DNA of 50,800 bases. Origin: Nitrospirota bacterium (GTDB taxonomy: Bacteria; Nitrospirota; Nitrospiria; Nitrospirales; UBA8639). Location of the stretch: positions 1 to 50,800 of the forward strand of contig JAOTTP010000012.1 in the NCBI GenBank assembly GCA_029864405.1. The letters are read 5' to 3'. The first letter of the stretch is position 1. Each line of letters begins with the position of its first letter. Below are positions 35,892 through 45,730 of the stretch, piece after piece. The notes under the pieces were generated by a model. The model was given only the letters and a program-made list of their open reading frames with translations. It had not been told where the DNA came from and did no database searches. Made by a program: the position numbers and the translations under genes.

Positions 35892-36347
35892 TTAGGAGCG
35901 AAAGGGTTGGACATCACCGGCCTTGCGTAACATCTTGTTCACCTCGTCCAAGTGCAGCTCTTCGCCGACGATCATCTCTCGTGCATATTCTTCCAACAGG
36001 ATGGACTTTCCTTCGGAGACTTTCAGGAGTTCGTAATAGGAGGCGACGGCCGCCTTCTCGTGCTCCAGGCTTTCCCGCAGGATATCTCCCACATCATGCT
36101 TCTCCGTTTCCAACAGTGTCCCGATTTTCAGCGACGGGTGGCCACCGAGTAAGGTGACCAGCTCCCCGGCTTTATGGGCATGGGCCAGGCTTTCGTCAGC
36201 ATTACCCTTCAGCCAGGACACGATAGGAATGCGGTTAAACCCATAAATCATGAGAGCGTAATGCGTATACCGGACGACTCCCGCCAACTCATGCTCCATA
36301 ATCCGGTTAAGAATCCCAACGGCCTGTTGTGTTTCTTGATCGTTCAT
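35892..36347 (-). CDS. Bacterioferritin-like (ferritin superfamily) protein
   Basis: 151 residues forming a four-helix bundle. Di-iron ligands fit: E in EHELAGVVRYTHY (helix A), E/H in DESLAHAHKAGE (helix B), E in LEHEKAAVASYYELL (helix C), E/H in VGEELHLDEVNKML (helix D). The haem-ligand Met of true Bfr is not obvious. It probably oxidises and stores iron or protects from peroxide. A GGAG site lies 8 bases before the ATG. Single gene. Confidence 0.85.
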   Translation of the reverse strand: MNDQETQQAVGILNRIMEHELAGVVRYTHYALMIYGFNRIPIVSWLKGNADESLAHAHKAGELVTLLGGHPSLKIGTLLETEKHDVGDILRESLEHEKAAVASYYELLKVSEGKSILLEEYAREMIVGEELHLDEVNKMLRKAGDVQPFRS

Positions 36348-36985
36348 CTCATGTCTCCTGTTTCAGCCAATAGAAAATGTAAAATAACTTTTACTCACAA
36401 CAGGAAAGTAGCGAAAGAAGCGATAGAGGGTCAAATACGGCAATCACTCCTGGGCAGAGTCCATTGATTGTAAAGGAACCGGGTTGGGGAGCACAGGTCC
36501 AGGGAGCCACAATAATAGAAGGGACAACTAGAGCAGTGGTGAATGCACGATGGCACGGCAAAGTCCTGTCCCAGAATTATTTTCGGTGCCCTCGTCATGC
36601 CCCACATGAGAAATTGGGCATCCATCTTCGCCTCTTTTTCATCCCCGCAGGTCATCGGCGGGGCCAAGTGGTCACCCTGGATTCGGGGTCAGATTCGGGG
36701 TCAGGCATGAGTATTGACTTTAGAGAGATGATCAGCGCACTCAACGTGAAACCATGTCCCTCGAAGAAAAGACGGTCTCCAGCATGTGGCGAGCATGACA
36801 ACTAGGAGGGGATTTACTGACTCTACGTGGGTTCGCTTGGGGCACAGATCCTTCGCCGGAGCTCAGGATGACAAGGAGGGGGGAGGGTTCGGAATGACCA
36901 CCGAGTGGAAGCGGAATCCTGGCAGTGCGTGTTCGCCCCATGCCTAGAAGGTGGGTGATGGTGCATGCGCTACGTATACACGTGA
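36348..36985. repeat. Intergenic region with palindromic repeats
   Basis: A GCCCGA-stem member (GTCATGCCCCAC ... TTGGGCATCCATC) lies at 36594-36626, a decayed CCCCGC member near 36638-36665, and a short CCTTCGCC/CTCAGGAT copy at 36842-36873. Near 36680-36702 a short tandem TCGGGGTCAGAT duplication is visible. No gene is supported. Confidence 0.65.
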
Positions 36986-37438
36986 CTAGAGTTTGTCCTC
37001 CAGCAGACTTCGAACTTCCTCCATTCGCCTCCGGTTGACCCCAAAGTCGGAGTAGCCCACCCGTGATGCCGACCGGAAGTGAATGGTCTTCGAGGCGTCA
37101 TCAAAGAGGATTTCGACATCATCAATAAAGCGAAACAGAAGACTCCTGACTTCGTAATGAAGGTAGGCCGCCTCTTCTTGCACTAACTTGGTGCGATTCC
37201 GTTCACTGAAGACCTGTTTTAACAACGATTTGGCTTCATCCACGGTCTTCCGATAGCGATAGGGTGCAATTGCATGTTCTTCGGAATCACCAAGGGTGCA
37301 TACGCAATTTGGACTGTCCGGGCACGACGCGAGGCGATAATCCTTCACCCTGAATTCCCCCGCTGTGGCTCCATGGACCATGGTGGCCAGGAGTAGCAAG
37401 GCCATCAGAATCCTTTTCTGAGAAAACCGTATCGTCAT
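36986..37438 (-). CDS. DUF1499 family exported protein
   Basis: 150 residues. A signal peptide (LMALLLLATMVHGATAG) precedes a DUF1499 domain: CPDSPNCVCT near the start, YLHYEVRSLLFRFIDDVEI in the middle and HFRSASRVGYSDFGVNRRR at the end, all hallmark blocks. The function is unknown; the family is often periplasmic or lipoprotein-like. It is a single minus-strand gene ending in TAG. Confidence 0.88.
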   Translation of the reverse strand: MTIRFSQKRILMALLLLATMVHGATAGEFRVKDYRLASCPDSPNCVCTLGDSEEHAIAPYRYRKTVDEAKSLLKQVFSERNRTKLVQEEAAYLHYEVRSLLFRFIDDVEILFDDASKTIHFRSASRVGYSDFGVNRRRMEEVRSLLEDKL

Positions 37439-37534
37439 AAGATCCTTCCCCCTCTTTCCTTATTGGGTCTTTTGCGAAGTCCATCTCATCGTCGTCAGGG
37501 TGTCCGTCCGGCATGGCCATGGACCTCTTGTTCG

Positions 37535-37834
37535 CTAGTAAATGATGGGTGGTCGCTTCTCATTGATGACCAGCATCAATCGGCTTGGTTGAAGGGGTCG
37601 CTCGGGATCTCGCGTATAGTGCGAGAAGTCCTCGGACACCTCAACCTGGCTGAGCGGGAAGGAAAGGTGTTGTTTCATATGAGTCACGTGCGTCTCAATG
37701 GAGAGGTCTACCAATCGCTCGGTGCAGCCTGTGACTTCGGCGTTCAGGTCCGGCGCGTCAAGGAAATGCACCGTGACGCGTTCTTCCGGATCAATCCACG
37801 GACGGATGATTTTCTCTTTTTCCTCGTTCGTCAT
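37535..37834 (-). CDS. Hypothetical protein, 99 aa
   Basis: Not recognised. A strong AAGGAG site precedes the ATG and codon use is normal. It is soluble; the core VTVHFLDAPDLNAEVTGCTE resembles small beta-rich domains (PilZ- or Lsm-like strand order), followed by a Pro/Arg-rich end. It is divergent to nothing and lies between DUF1499 and a repeat-rich gap. Confidence 0.65.
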   Translation of the reverse strand: MTNEEKEKIIRPWIDPEERVTVHFLDAPDLNAEVTGCTERLVDLSIETHVTHMKQHLSFPLSQVEVSEDFSHYTRDPERPLQPSRLMLVINEKRPPIIY

Positions 37835-38413
37835 GTGTGCTCCTTCTTTTCAGTTGTTAAAGAAATATCCCGCCAGGGGAGCCATCTCAAAGGGGATACC
37901 CTTCCTCTCCTGTTCAGCCTGTCGGTGTCCAGTTCTCAGGCATGGGACTTTCCGGATTCAACCTAAAATAGCAGAGGTGGGCTCAGTAACGAAATCACGA
38001 CGGCGGATGGCGATTTGTCCCCTGATGTCATTACAGTTTCCTTCATGTGCTCCCGGATTTTGCGTATGCGGTCGGGAGTCGTGCTTGTGCGCGGTTGCGG
38101 CTGGGCTCAGATCCTTCGCCGGAGCCCTTGTCCTGAGCGAAGTCGAATGGATCAGGATGACAATAAGGGGGCGGGGTTTTGGCTGACCCGTGGTTTCGCG
38201 TGGGGACCAGATCCTTCGCCCCTGGCCTTGGCCTGAGCTTCGCCGCTGGCTCAGGATGACAATGCCTCCAAGGTTTTTCTCCAGGTGTTCAGCGCGCAGC
38301 ATGCACCGCGCATAGCGAGGATAGATGGCTTCCCGATCAAATCGGACCCCGCTTGACTGGCAAATTGTATGACGATAGCATGATCGATCAATAATTCGTA
38401 AGGAGGCTTTGGC
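37835..38413. repeat. Repeat-rich region upstream of the VapBC pair
   Basis: Two CCTTCGCC/CTCAGGAT elements lie in direct orientation at about 38108-38164 (long form, with an inner GTCCTGAGCGAAGTCGAATG arm) and 38209-38262 (long form with a different inner arm). No gene is supported; open frames here are made of the repeats. Confidence 0.65.
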
Positions 38414-38623
38414 ATGGCCACAACGACGATTTCACCGAAATTTCAAATTGTGATCCCCAAGGAAGTGCGAGAGAAGCTTCACCTCTGTCCTCAGCAGCGT
38501 TTACAGGTAGTAGAAAAGGGTGGCGTCATCACCCTGGTGCCGGAAGTGCCACTCAAAAATCTGAAGGGAGCGCTCAAGGGGATGTCCAAAACAGACATTC
38601 GGGAGAAGAAAGACCGACTGTGA
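38414..38623 (+). CDS. vapB: AbrB/MazE-family antitoxin
   Basis: 69 residues with a swapped-hairpin AbrB domain (TTISPKFQIVIPKEVREKL, then VVEKGGVITLVPE) and a charged C-terminal tail that would mask the toxin. It autoregulates in known systems. A GGAGG-type site precedes the ATG. The stop overlaps the toxin start (GTGA), the classic VapBC arrangement. Confidence 0.88.
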   Translation: MATTTISPKFQIVIPKEVREKLHLCPQQRLQVVEKGGVITLVPEVPLKNLKGALKGMSKTDIREKKDRL

Positions 38624-38991
38624 AGATCTTGATGGATTCCAGCGGATGGATCGAATTCTTCACAGGCGGATCACTCGCCGAACGCTATGCGGCTTATTTG
38701 GCCCCTCGGTATGACCTCATTACGCCGACCATCGTCCTCTATGAAGTGTACAAGAAAATCAAACGGGAGAGGGGAGAAGAGACGGCGTTATTGTTTTCAG
38801 GACAACTCAGTGCGAGCCATGTCGTTCAGCTCACAGAATCTATCGCGTATCTGGCTGCGGATTTGAGTCTGCGGCACGGTTTAGCCATGGCCGATGCCAT
38901 CGTGTATGCGACCGCCAAGGATCAGGACGCGCAAGTCGTCACGGGAGATGCAGACCTAAAGGACCTGCCTGGAGTGATCTACGTCAAGTAA
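38620..38991 (+). CDS. vapC: PIN-domain toxin (VapC family)
   Basis: 123 residues. PIN-domain acidic residues are placed as expected: D in ILMDSSGWIEFF, E in TIVLYEVYKK, D in HGLAMADAIVYATA and D in VVTGDADLKDLPGV. VapC toxins are Mg2+-dependent RNases that often cut tRNA. It starts at GTG 38620 overlapping vapB (an internal ATG at 38630 is less likely). The pair is flanked on both sides by CCTTCGCC/CTCAGGAT repeats. Confidence 0.9.
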   Translation: MKILMDSSGWIEFFTGGSLAERYAAYLAPRYDLITPTIVLYEVYKKIKRERGEETALLFSGQLSASHVVQLTESIAYLAADLSLRHGLAMADAIVYATAKDQDAQVVTGDADLKDLPGVIYVK

Positions 38992-39132
38992 GGAGACAGG
39001 CGACCCATGACTTCATGGTAAGACAGAGAGCATCGTTTCAAGCGACAGGTTGCACGGGCTCTTTTGTCAAAAAAAGGCATGACATCCGTGCACGGGCAGA
39101 AGGATGTTGCTGCGTCCTGAGTGTTCCATCTG

Positions 39133-39166
39133 TGCACAGATCCTTCGCCGCTGGCTCAGGATGACC
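39133..39166. repeat. CCTTCGCCGCTGGCTCAGGAT repeat copy
   Basis: A short-form member of the dispersed family (GCACAGATCCTTCGCCGC then TGGCTCAGGATGAC) in the 255-bp gap after vapC. The rest of that gap shows no feature. Confidence 0.7.
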
Positions 39167-39246
39167 ACCTTGAGGCCCATTGGTACATCCTTGTTTCAGA
39201 CCCTGTCTGAGGGGTTCAGTCTTGAATGGGGCACTTCACCAATGTT

Positions 39247-39606
39247 TTAGACCCTCGTGAAAATATCGAAACCAATGCGATTGGAGTACCACATCCATTC
39301 GTGTTCCTCTCGCTCCTTGACGTCTGTGGCATGCAACCATTGGGTATGAATTCCTCCAATTCCGTTTTCCGCAATGTGTTGTCCAATCCACGTGACAATG
39401 GTCCGATAGAGTGGATACACCGCATGAAAGGTGATGACATCCCCCAGAATGCGTCCATTGATCTCTGCCCAGAGTGGTTGGCCATCTTCTCCGACTCCTG
39501 ATTGAAAGCGTCCTCTGACCAGTCCATCCACTACCGACAATTCCAATATGGATTGATGTTGGTTTTTCCAGGTTCCTTCGAAGTTGACAAAAGGTTCCTC
39601 GGCCAT
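39247..39606 (-). CDS. Avidin/streptavidin-like biotin-binding protein without signal peptide
   Basis: 119 residues matching the avidin eight-strand barrel. Compared from memory with streptavidin, biotin contacts are kept: N15 and S19 in GTWKNQHQS (N23, S27), S36 (S45), W73 in VTWIGQ (W79), W90 in THTQWL-like IHTQWL (W108), W106 (W120) and D114 in GFDIF (D128, the ureido ligand). Y43 is replaced by F34, and the loop residue N49 by an acidic position. There is no signal peptide (MAEEPFVNFEG starts the barrel at once), unlike most bacterial avidins, so it may be cytoplasmic. Ribosome site AGGAGG (CAAGGAGGAATTC before ATG). Confidence 0.85.
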   Translation of the reverse strand: MAEEPFVNFEGTWKNQHQSILELSVVDGLVRGRFQSGVGEDGQPLWAEINGRILGDVITFHAVYPLYRTIVTWIGQHIAENGIGGIHTQWLHATDVKEREEHEWMWYSNRIGFDIFTRV

Positions 39607-39684
39607 GAATTCCTCCTTGTTGTTGTACGGTTGGTTTTTCGCTGGCTTTCGCAGGGGTGTTTCTCTTTGACCTCTTCTTTTCTC

Positions 39685-40437
39685 TTAACAGGCTGACTCC
39701 TGTAAGTCTTGTACCTTCCTTTGCAGGGCGAGCGCATTGATCGGGGCATACCCCTTTTCGTCATTGTCGAAATAGCAGTAGACGTCCTTGCCTGCTTGTG
39801 CCCACGCTCGACATTTGTTGGCCCACACACGAAGGGTGTGGCCATGATACCTTCCCTGATAGGCCTTGCCAGGGCCATGAAGTCTGATATAGACGAAATT
39901 CGTTGTGACGATTTCTGGTGACCATCGACCAGCCAGATGATACAGGCACAAGGCCGCATGATATTTGGTGAGCATGTCATAAACGGGTTGCGTGAACCAG
40001 CTTGCGTCACGGAATTCGAATGCATAGCGGAATGGTTGAGGGATGGTTTTTAAAAAATTTTCCAACCGGGGAAGGTTTATTTTCCACCGCGGCGGCAACT
40101 GAAACAGGATGGGTCCCAGTTTGTGTTTCAGCACGGTGACGGTCTCAAGAAATCGTGTAATGCTTGGTTCTGGATCTTTGAGCTTTTTCATGTGCGTGAT
40201 GAACCGGCTGCCCTTGCACGCGAACAGGAAATTTTTGGGTGTTTGCTTCTCCCACTCTTTCAGTGTGTGAGGGGTCGGAAGATGATAAAATGTGTTGTTG
40301 ATTTCGAGCGTGCTCAAGCGGCGGGCATAGTAGGGGAGGAACTCTTCACTCGCCATGCCTGATGGATACCATGGTCCGACCCAATGTGGATAATGCCAGC
40401 CGGACGTCCCAATATAGATTCTGCCCATGTGCTTCAT
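39685..40437 (-). CDS. DUF72 (YecE-like) protein
   Basis: 250 residues of the TIM-barrel DUF72 family: IGTSGWHYPHWVGPWYP at the start, LEINNTFYHLPT, GPILFQLPPRWK, YAFEFRDASWF, VYIRLHGPG and VYCYFDNDEKGYAP at the end, all family blocks. The function is unknown; some members are near DNA repair genes. The ATG at 40437 or 40428 is used; neither has a strong ribosome site. It lies 78 bp upstream of the avidin-like gene on the same strand. Confidence 0.9.
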   Translation of the reverse strand: MKHMGRIYIGTSGWHYPHWVGPWYPSGMASEEFLPYYARRLSTLEINNTFYHLPTPHTLKEWEKQTPKNFLFACKGSRFITHMKKLKDPEPSITRFLETVTVLKHKLGPILFQLPPRWKINLPRLENFLKTIPQPFRYAFEFRDASWFTQPVYDMLTKYHAALCLYHLAGRWSPEIVTTNFVYIRLHGPGKAYQGRYHGHTLRVWANKCRAWAQAGKDVYCYFDNDEKGYAPINALALQRKVQDLQESAC

Positions 40438-40583
40438 GGTTCATCGTGTTTCCCACCGTCCCGTCATCTGCTGAGCCCAACACGATCAATGCTGCCGGGC
40501 CGGGAGGACCAGCTGGTCACTATGGTATTCCAGCGCGGCCGGTTCCATGAGGAGGATCATCCCCGTCGGGACGGTTCTAGAGA

Positions 40584-41291
40584 TTACGTGGGTGTTTCAT
40601 CCGGATTGTCCTGGCCACCGGAAAGGGAAGATTGGTGCGATTCCTTCTTCACCGCCCAACGATCTTTGAGTTGAGCTAAAAATTCTTGATACGTGATGAC
40701 CACCACTTCATCCTCTGTCTTCACCTCCGTGTCCTTATCGGGCAGGATGAAGGCATTGTTTCGATAGAGACAAATGGGGTGCAGTTGCCCTTGGATCGCA
40801 ATCTTTTCTAGCGGGCCTTCGTCTTCCGGACGGGCGACAAAGGAAAAGACGCGGGCCTCATCTTTAATCATCCCTGACAGTTCGAGTAAATCCCGGCCGG
40901 CGAATTTGTCTGCTAAATACCGACCAATCGTGCCGGCCGGAATGATCGTTTCCTCAAGGCCTAGTTCCACACAGATGTGCTCAAATTCCGGATTAATGAT
41001 CTTTGTGACCACACGGGGGAAACCCAAGGACCGGCCGACCAAGCTGGCAATGATGTTGACTTGATCATTGCCGGCTAAACAAAACAGAAAATCTGAATGC
41101 CCGGGGTCTGTCTCTCGTTGAATGGCCGGCGTGGTTCCGTCTCCATGGACGAACCCGCAATCGAGATCCTTGCTCAATTCATCGATCCGTTCTTTGTTGC
41201 GTTCGACGATGATGACTTCGTGCCCTCGTTTTAAAAGAATTTCCGCCGTCATTACGGTCAAAGAGCTGGCTCCAATAAATACCGCTCTCAT
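40584..41291 (-). CDS. trkA: Trk K+ uptake regulatory subunit TrkA
   Basis: 235 residues. A TrkA-N Rossmann domain (AVFIGASSLTVMTAEILL, EVIIVERNKERIDEL) is followed by a TrkA-C domain (about 140-215). It binds NAD(H) or ATP and gates TrkH. The glycine loop is somewhat degenerate compared with GxGxxG. Its ATG overlaps the trkH stop by 4 bp, so the pair is coupled. Confidence 0.88.
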   Translation of the reverse strand: MRAVFIGASSLTVMTAEILLKRGHEVIIVERNKERIDELSKDLDCGFVHGDGTTPAIQRETDPGHSDFLFCLAGNDQVNIIASLVGRSLGFPRVVTKIINPEFEHICVELGLEETIIPAGTIGRYLADKFAGRDLLELSGMIKDEARVFSFVARPEDEGPLEKIAIQGQLHPICLYRNNAFILPDKDTEVKTEDEVVVITYQEFLAQLKDRWAVKKESHQSSLSGGQDNPDETPT

Positions 41292-42754
41292 TGAGTTCGC
41301 GTTCTCCTTTCTCGCCAGGTGGCCGGGTATAACACCATTAGAAGCGCGATAACTTCTAGTCGTCCCGCCAGCATATCAAAACAGAGGACACCTTTCAGCC
41401 ATCCAGGAAGTTCCGTGCCGGTAATGCCGGTAGATAACCCCACGGTTCCGGTTGCCGACGTGACTTCAAAGAGGGCATCCAGGGGATCGTATCCCCCTGC
41501 GAGAAAAAGGATCCAAGAAACAAAAATTACCGCGATAAACAGGAGCGTGAGCAGCAAGGCTCGGGTGAGGTCTTCATATTCCAGCCGCCGATTTCCCAGC
41601 CAGGGTTCGACCACTGTGTGAGGTGGAGCGCAGGCCCGTTGAAGGGTCAAGCGAATCAGCGCCAGAACGATCAGGAAACGGAAAATTTTGATCCCGCCGC
41701 TGGTTGAGCCTAAGCTTCCCCCGATGAACATTGATGCCATGAGCAGAGACTTGGAGGTATGGTCGATCTCTGCCAGCGATACGGTACTGAAGCCGGTCCC
41801 GGTTTGAGCGGACACTCCCAAGGCGGCACCATGGGCCAGAGCCCCGGTCCAGCCCAGATTGGTGTGTTGTCCCAATGACAGTCCGACGACTATGGCGGCT
41901 AGAGTACAGAGCACCAGAAGGGCTGGTAATTCAACGTCGGAGATTAGTCGGCGGAAACCATGGTGGTACGTATACGCGTAGAGAGGCAGGGAGATCGAAC
42001 CGCACACGCACAGCATAAGGAGACAGGATGTGGCAGGTATGGAATCGAGTCCGGCCAGACTGTCATTGAACGGCGAAAAGCCTCCCGTGGAGATTGCCGT
42101 CAGCGTCAAGGTTATCGCATAAAATGATTCGACTTGGAGCCCTAAGAGGAACACAATCCCAATGATGGTCAAACATATATAAGCTGTCAGGACCCGGCGG
42201 GCGTGGGTCCGCGTGGTGGTCACGAGATTATCTCCAGGAACCGGGTCCACTAATCGTTTGGGGGCGATGCCTTGTCCCATCAGCAAGGCGACCGAAAGAA
42301 TGGCGATGCCCAATCCCCCGTACCATTGCATCCACGCCCTGGCAAATATCAATGATGGGGCGCGATCTTCCACCGAGGGAAGAACGGATAGACCGGTTGT
42401 GGTCACGCCGGAGATGGCTTCGAACAACGCATCTTCGAAGGACAGTCCTGCCCCCAACAGCGGATAGGTCATCACCAAGGGTGAGAGCAGAAAGGCCATC
42501 GCCGTGATCGTCAGGGCTTCATTCGTTTGGAGAGAAGGGGGAACCGGGAAGCGGGAGAGAGGGATCCCGAGGATAAGCAATGCCAGGATCATGACCAGAT
42601 ATCGCCCGCCGATCGTCGTCTCACCGAAAAACAGTGACACCCCGAATGGCACTAAGGTCAGCAAGGCCAGCATCAGCCCGAGCTGGCCTAAATATTTCAG
42701 AATGACAGGGCCACGGACGGGGTAGCTTAATGTGGTCACACCTTTATGGGACAT
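41288..42754 (-). CDS. trkH: Trk K+ uptake channel TrkH
   Basis: 488 residues, about 10-12 helices with four pore repeats: SGVTTTGLS, TAISTGGFS, SAQTGTGFST and TSATGTVGLST, each carrying the selectivity-filter glycine. The conserved end block DMLAGRLEVIALL is present. Potassium uptake with TrkA supports osmotic and alkaline stress tolerance. Confidence 0.92.
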   Translation of the reverse strand: MSHKGVTTLSYPVRGPVILKYLGQLGLMLALLTLVPFGVSLFFGETTIGGRYLVMILALLILGIPLSRFPVPPSLQTNEALTITAMAFLLSPLVMTYPLLGAGLSFEDALFEAISGVTTTGLSVLPSVEDRAPSLIFARAWMQWYGGLGIAILSVALLMGQGIAPKRLVDPVPGDNLVTTTRTHARRVLTAYICLTIIGIVFLLGLQVESFYAITLTLTAISTGGFSPFNDSLAGLDSIPATSCLLMLCVCGSISLPLYAYTYHHGFRRLISDVELPALLVLCTLAAIVVGLSLGQHTNLGWTGALAHGAALGVSAQTGTGFSTVSLAEIDHTSKSLLMASMFIGGSLGSTSGGIKIFRFLIVLALIRLTLQRACAPPHTVVEPWLGNRRLEYEDLTRALLLTLLFIAVIFVSWILFLAGGYDPLDALFEVTSATGTVGLSTGITGTELPGWLKGVLCFDMLAGRLEVIALLMVLYPATWRERRTRTQ

Positions 42755-42942
42755 TGATTGTTATGCCTCAATCAGACCATTTCGAATAGATCATGTTGTT
42801 TTCTGCATGGAGAGGAAAATCGGTGTTGAAAGGCGGGTGCATTCAAAGGGAATACTGTTCCTCATGGCCGGCTATAGTAGGGAACGCCGATGGTGGCCCC
42901 TTCGGCTTGACTCAGGGCAGGCTTGTTTAGCATTCCCATGGT

Positions 42943-43296
42943 CTAATCATCGGGGTGTTTTAGCGCCCGGCAGGGGCCAAGAACGGTCATGATGATCATT
43001 CCCTGGCGAAGATCTGCCCTATTGCGCAAACGAAGCCGACTGCCGGTCCGGCGTTTTGGAGAGATCGTTGGTCTGAATTCCTGTATGGGTTGTTTTGGTT
43101 TGGACGGGGAAGTTCTTGTTGTTGCAGGTGCCTCACGGTCACGTTGTTTCCGGGAATCATCGGCTGGAAGAAACAGATCTTTAAGATCTCTGAATGCGAT
43201 GTCTCGCCGTATTCGCTCATTCAGCCATCGAATGGCCAGGGCGAGCCCAGACAAAAAAAGCAGGACAGCGAAAAACACCAATGATTCCATGCTCAT
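42943..43296 (-). CDS. Small single-pass membrane protein after floA
   Basis: About 117 residues. One N-terminal membrane helix (SLVFFAVLLFLSGLALAIRWL) is followed by a charged, Arg/Pro/Thr-rich cytoplasmic part without recognised domain. The ATG at 43296 is chosen and begins 8 bp inside the end of floA (floA stop 43304). It ends in TAG. It looks like a third gene of the nfeD-floA operon, a place where other bacteria also carry a short membrane protein; the function is unknown. Confidence 0.65.
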   Translation of the reverse strand: MSMESLVFFAVLLFLSGLALAIRWLNERIRRDIAFRDLKDLFLPADDSRKQRDREAPATTRTSPSKPKQPIQEFRPTISPKRRTGSRLRLRNRADLRQGMIIMTVLGPCRALKHPDD

Positions 43297-43303
43297 TATC
43301 CCC

Positions 43304-44281
43304 TCACTTTTTCGTTGGTCCCGAAGATTCTTCCTCCGTGCCGGCAATCGCGTCTCGCATGGCCGTATCGGCCTGCACATTTTTCATCCGATAATAATCC
43401 ATGATTCCTAAATTCCCCTGACGAAACGCTTCGGCCATGGCCCTCGGGACCTCTGCCTCCGCTTCGACCACACGGGCTCGCATTTCCTGTTCCAACGCGA
43501 CCGCCATGGCCCGCCGTTCTTCCGCTTTGGCTTGGGCGATTTGCTTGTCCGCATTGGCCTGGTCGATTTGCAGTTTGGCGCCAATATTTTCACCCACGTC
43601 CACATCCGCAATATCGATAGACAGGATTTCGAATGCTGTGCCGGCATCGAGTCCCTTCCCTAAGATATTTTTTGAAATGTAATCCGGATTCTCCAGAACA
43701 TCCTTGTGCGAGGCGGAAGAGCCGATCGTGCTGACCATGCCTTCTCCCACGCGGGCAATGACGGTTTCTTCGCCTGCTCCGCCGACTAAGCGGTCAATAT
43801 TGGCGCGAACGGTGACCCGAGAGACGGCAATCAGCTGAATGCCATCTTTGGCGACGGCTGTGATACGGGGGGTCTCGATGACTTTAGGAATGACCGACAT
43901 TTTGACGGCCTCCAGGACGTCCCTGCCGGCCAGATCAATGGCGGCGGCGCGTTTGAACGTCATGGGGATATTGGCTTTGTCAGCCGAGATCATGGCATTG
44001 ACGACCTTGACCACATTCCCCCCTGCCAGAAAGTGGGCTTCCAAATCGTTCACGGGAATTTCGAGCCCGGCCTTCACCGCGCTGATTCTGGCGTTGATCA
44101 CGGTCCCCGGAGGAACCCGCCGCAACCGCATGCCAATGAGTGTAAAGAGTCCAACGTAGGCGTTTGAAGCCCATGCGGCGATCCACAGAGGGATGGGAAT
44201 GACATAGAGCAGGCCAAACAAGAGCACCAGGACCATGACGAGGAGTCCAAGAGAACCGAATGCCTGAGTTTCAATTTCCAT
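43304..44281 (-). CDS. floA: Flotillin-like protein FloA
   Basis: 325 residues. One or two N-terminal membrane helices ([20 protein letters not shown]) anchor a SPFH domain ([56 protein letters not shown]) and an Ala/Glu-rich coiled coil (about 240-300). FloA organises membrane microdomains. The start overlaps nfeD's stop (TAATG). Confidence 0.92.
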   Translation of the reverse strand: MEIETQAFGSLGLLVMVLVLLFGLLYVIPIPLWIAAWASNAYVGLFTLIGMRLRRVPPGTVINARISAVKAGLEIPVNDLEAHFLAGGNVVKVVNAMISADKANIPMTFKRAAAIDLAGRDVLEAVKMSVIPKVIETPRITAVAKDGIQLIAVSRVTVRANIDRLVGGAGEETVIARVGEGMVSTIGSSASHKDVLENPDYISKNILGKGLDAGTAFEILSIDIADVDVGENIGAKLQIDQANADKQIAQAKAEERRAMAVALEQEMRARVVEAEAEVPRAMAEAFRQGNLGIMDYYRMKNVQADTAMRDAIAGTEEESSGPTKK

Positions 44282-45672
44282 TATGCGTGGTCCTTTTCTG
44301 ATGGGGGTGACGCCAGTCGAACAACCACCCGATTGCCATCGATTCGTACGACTTCCAGAGGTTGTCCGGCATCAATAAATGTTCCGTCGGATACCACATC
44401 CACTCGTTCTCCATCAAAGCGGGCAATGCCGGAAGGGTGAAGATCTGAAACAGCCGTCCCCTGCTTGCCCAGCCAGCGATGATCTTCTGCCGGACTCGAT
44501 TCATACCCCTCTTGAGCCTGAAGGTTGGTTTCCAGGATCAGGCGTTTTCCAAACGGGAGTCGTGGGAAATAGCGGAAGAAGATGAGGGTGGCGATGATGG
44601 CCACCAGGATTGAGAGGGACACCTGCCCAAGCGCGGAAAGCATGGAATCCCATGTGGCCCCGGTCCCGATGAGGCTCATTCCAAGTCCTCCCATGAGTGC
44701 GATGATTCCTAAGATTCCGGCAATGCCGAAGCCGGGGATAAAGAAAATTTCCAGTCCGACCAATATCAGACCAACTCCGACTAACAGGAGTTCTTCCAAT
44801 CCTGCTAACCGGACAAGCCCATGCCCCCAAAAAAACAGCGCAAGGCTGATGAGCCCGATGGCGCCCGGTACCCCGAAGCCGGGTATCCGCATTTCCAGCA
44901 TAATTCCAAGAATCCCGACCGTCATCAACAAGGAGCTGATCACGGGATGGGTGAGGAACCGCACCAGGGACTCCGCCCACGTTTCCGATGCGTAATGAAT
45001 CTCGGCATCCGCGAGGTTCAGCGACTGTAGCACAGCCTCCAGCGAATTGGCTTGAAAGTCGGCCATCTTGACCTGTAATGCTTCTTTGGTGGTGAGCGTC
45101 AGCAATTTACTTTTTTCAATGAGGTCTGGAATTTCCACATCTGCATCCACCATTGCTTCGGCGATGAGCGGTGGGCGATTCCGTTGCTCAGCGGTCGCCC
45201 GGAATTCTTTACGCATATAGGACACCGTCTTTTCTTCGACCGGTTGGGCCGGGGAGCCGGGAAGACCAATTTGCACCGGCGTGGCGGCACCGATCGTCCC
45301 GCCGTCTGCCATCGCGATTTTTTCCGAGGCCAGGCTAATCAGCGCGCCGGCGGAGATGGCTCGCTTGTTGATGAACGCGACGGTGAGAATCTTGGAATCC
45401 AGAAGCGCATCGCGAATCAGCACGGCGGCGTCGACGCGACCGCCAAAGGTATTAATCTCTAATATCACAGCATCGGCTTTGGCTTTCGTGGCCTCGTCTA
45501 ACACCCGTTGCACAAATGGCGCGAGTCCCAGATCGATGACCCCCTCAATGGGCGCCACAAATACGATGGGTTTCTGCGCGCGGGCCTGGCCATCGCCGAA
45601 GAATATGATGAAGGCAGACAACAGCACGACCATCCTTAACAGCAAGATGTATGAATGTTTTTGTGGCGGCAT
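44281..45672 (-). CDS. nfeD: NfeD-type membrane serine protease
   Basis: About 463 residues. A signal peptide precedes a ClpP-class domain ([31 protein letters not shown] with the catalytic Ser, [11 protein letters not shown]), then four to five helices ([57 protein letters not shown]) and a C-terminal OB-fold ([18 protein letters not shown]). It cleaves hydrophobic substrates such as stomatin tails; partnering FloA is typical. Two starts are possible: 45672 (AGAGGA) and 45708 (GGAG); the first gives a cleaner signal peptide. Confidence 0.9.
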   Translation of the reverse strand: MPPQKHSYILLLRMVVLLSAFIIFFGDGQARAQKPIVFVAPIEGVIDLGLAPFVQRVLDEATKAKADAVILEINTFGGRVDAAVLIRDALLDSKILTVAFINKRAISAGALISLASEKIAMADGGTIGAATPVQIGLPGSPAQPVEEKTVSYMRKEFRATAEQRNRPPLIAEAMVDADVEIPDLIEKSKLLTLTTKEALQVKMADFQANSLEAVLQSLNLADAEIHYASETWAESLVRFLTHPVISSLLMTVGILGIMLEMRIPGFGVPGAIGLISLALFFWGHGLVRLAGLEELLLVGVGLILVGLEIFFIPGFGIAGILGIIALMGGLGMSLIGTGATWDSMLSALGQVSLSILVAIIATLIFFRYFPRLPFGKRLILETNLQAQEGYESSPAEDHRWLGKQGTAVSDLHPSGIARFDGERVDVVSDGTFIDAGQPLEVVRIDGNRVVVRLASPPSEKDHA

Positions 45673-45730
45673 CGTTGAGTGTCCTCTGTTGTATTCTACC
45701 GTATTCATCGAGACTCCAGACGCGTGTGAC

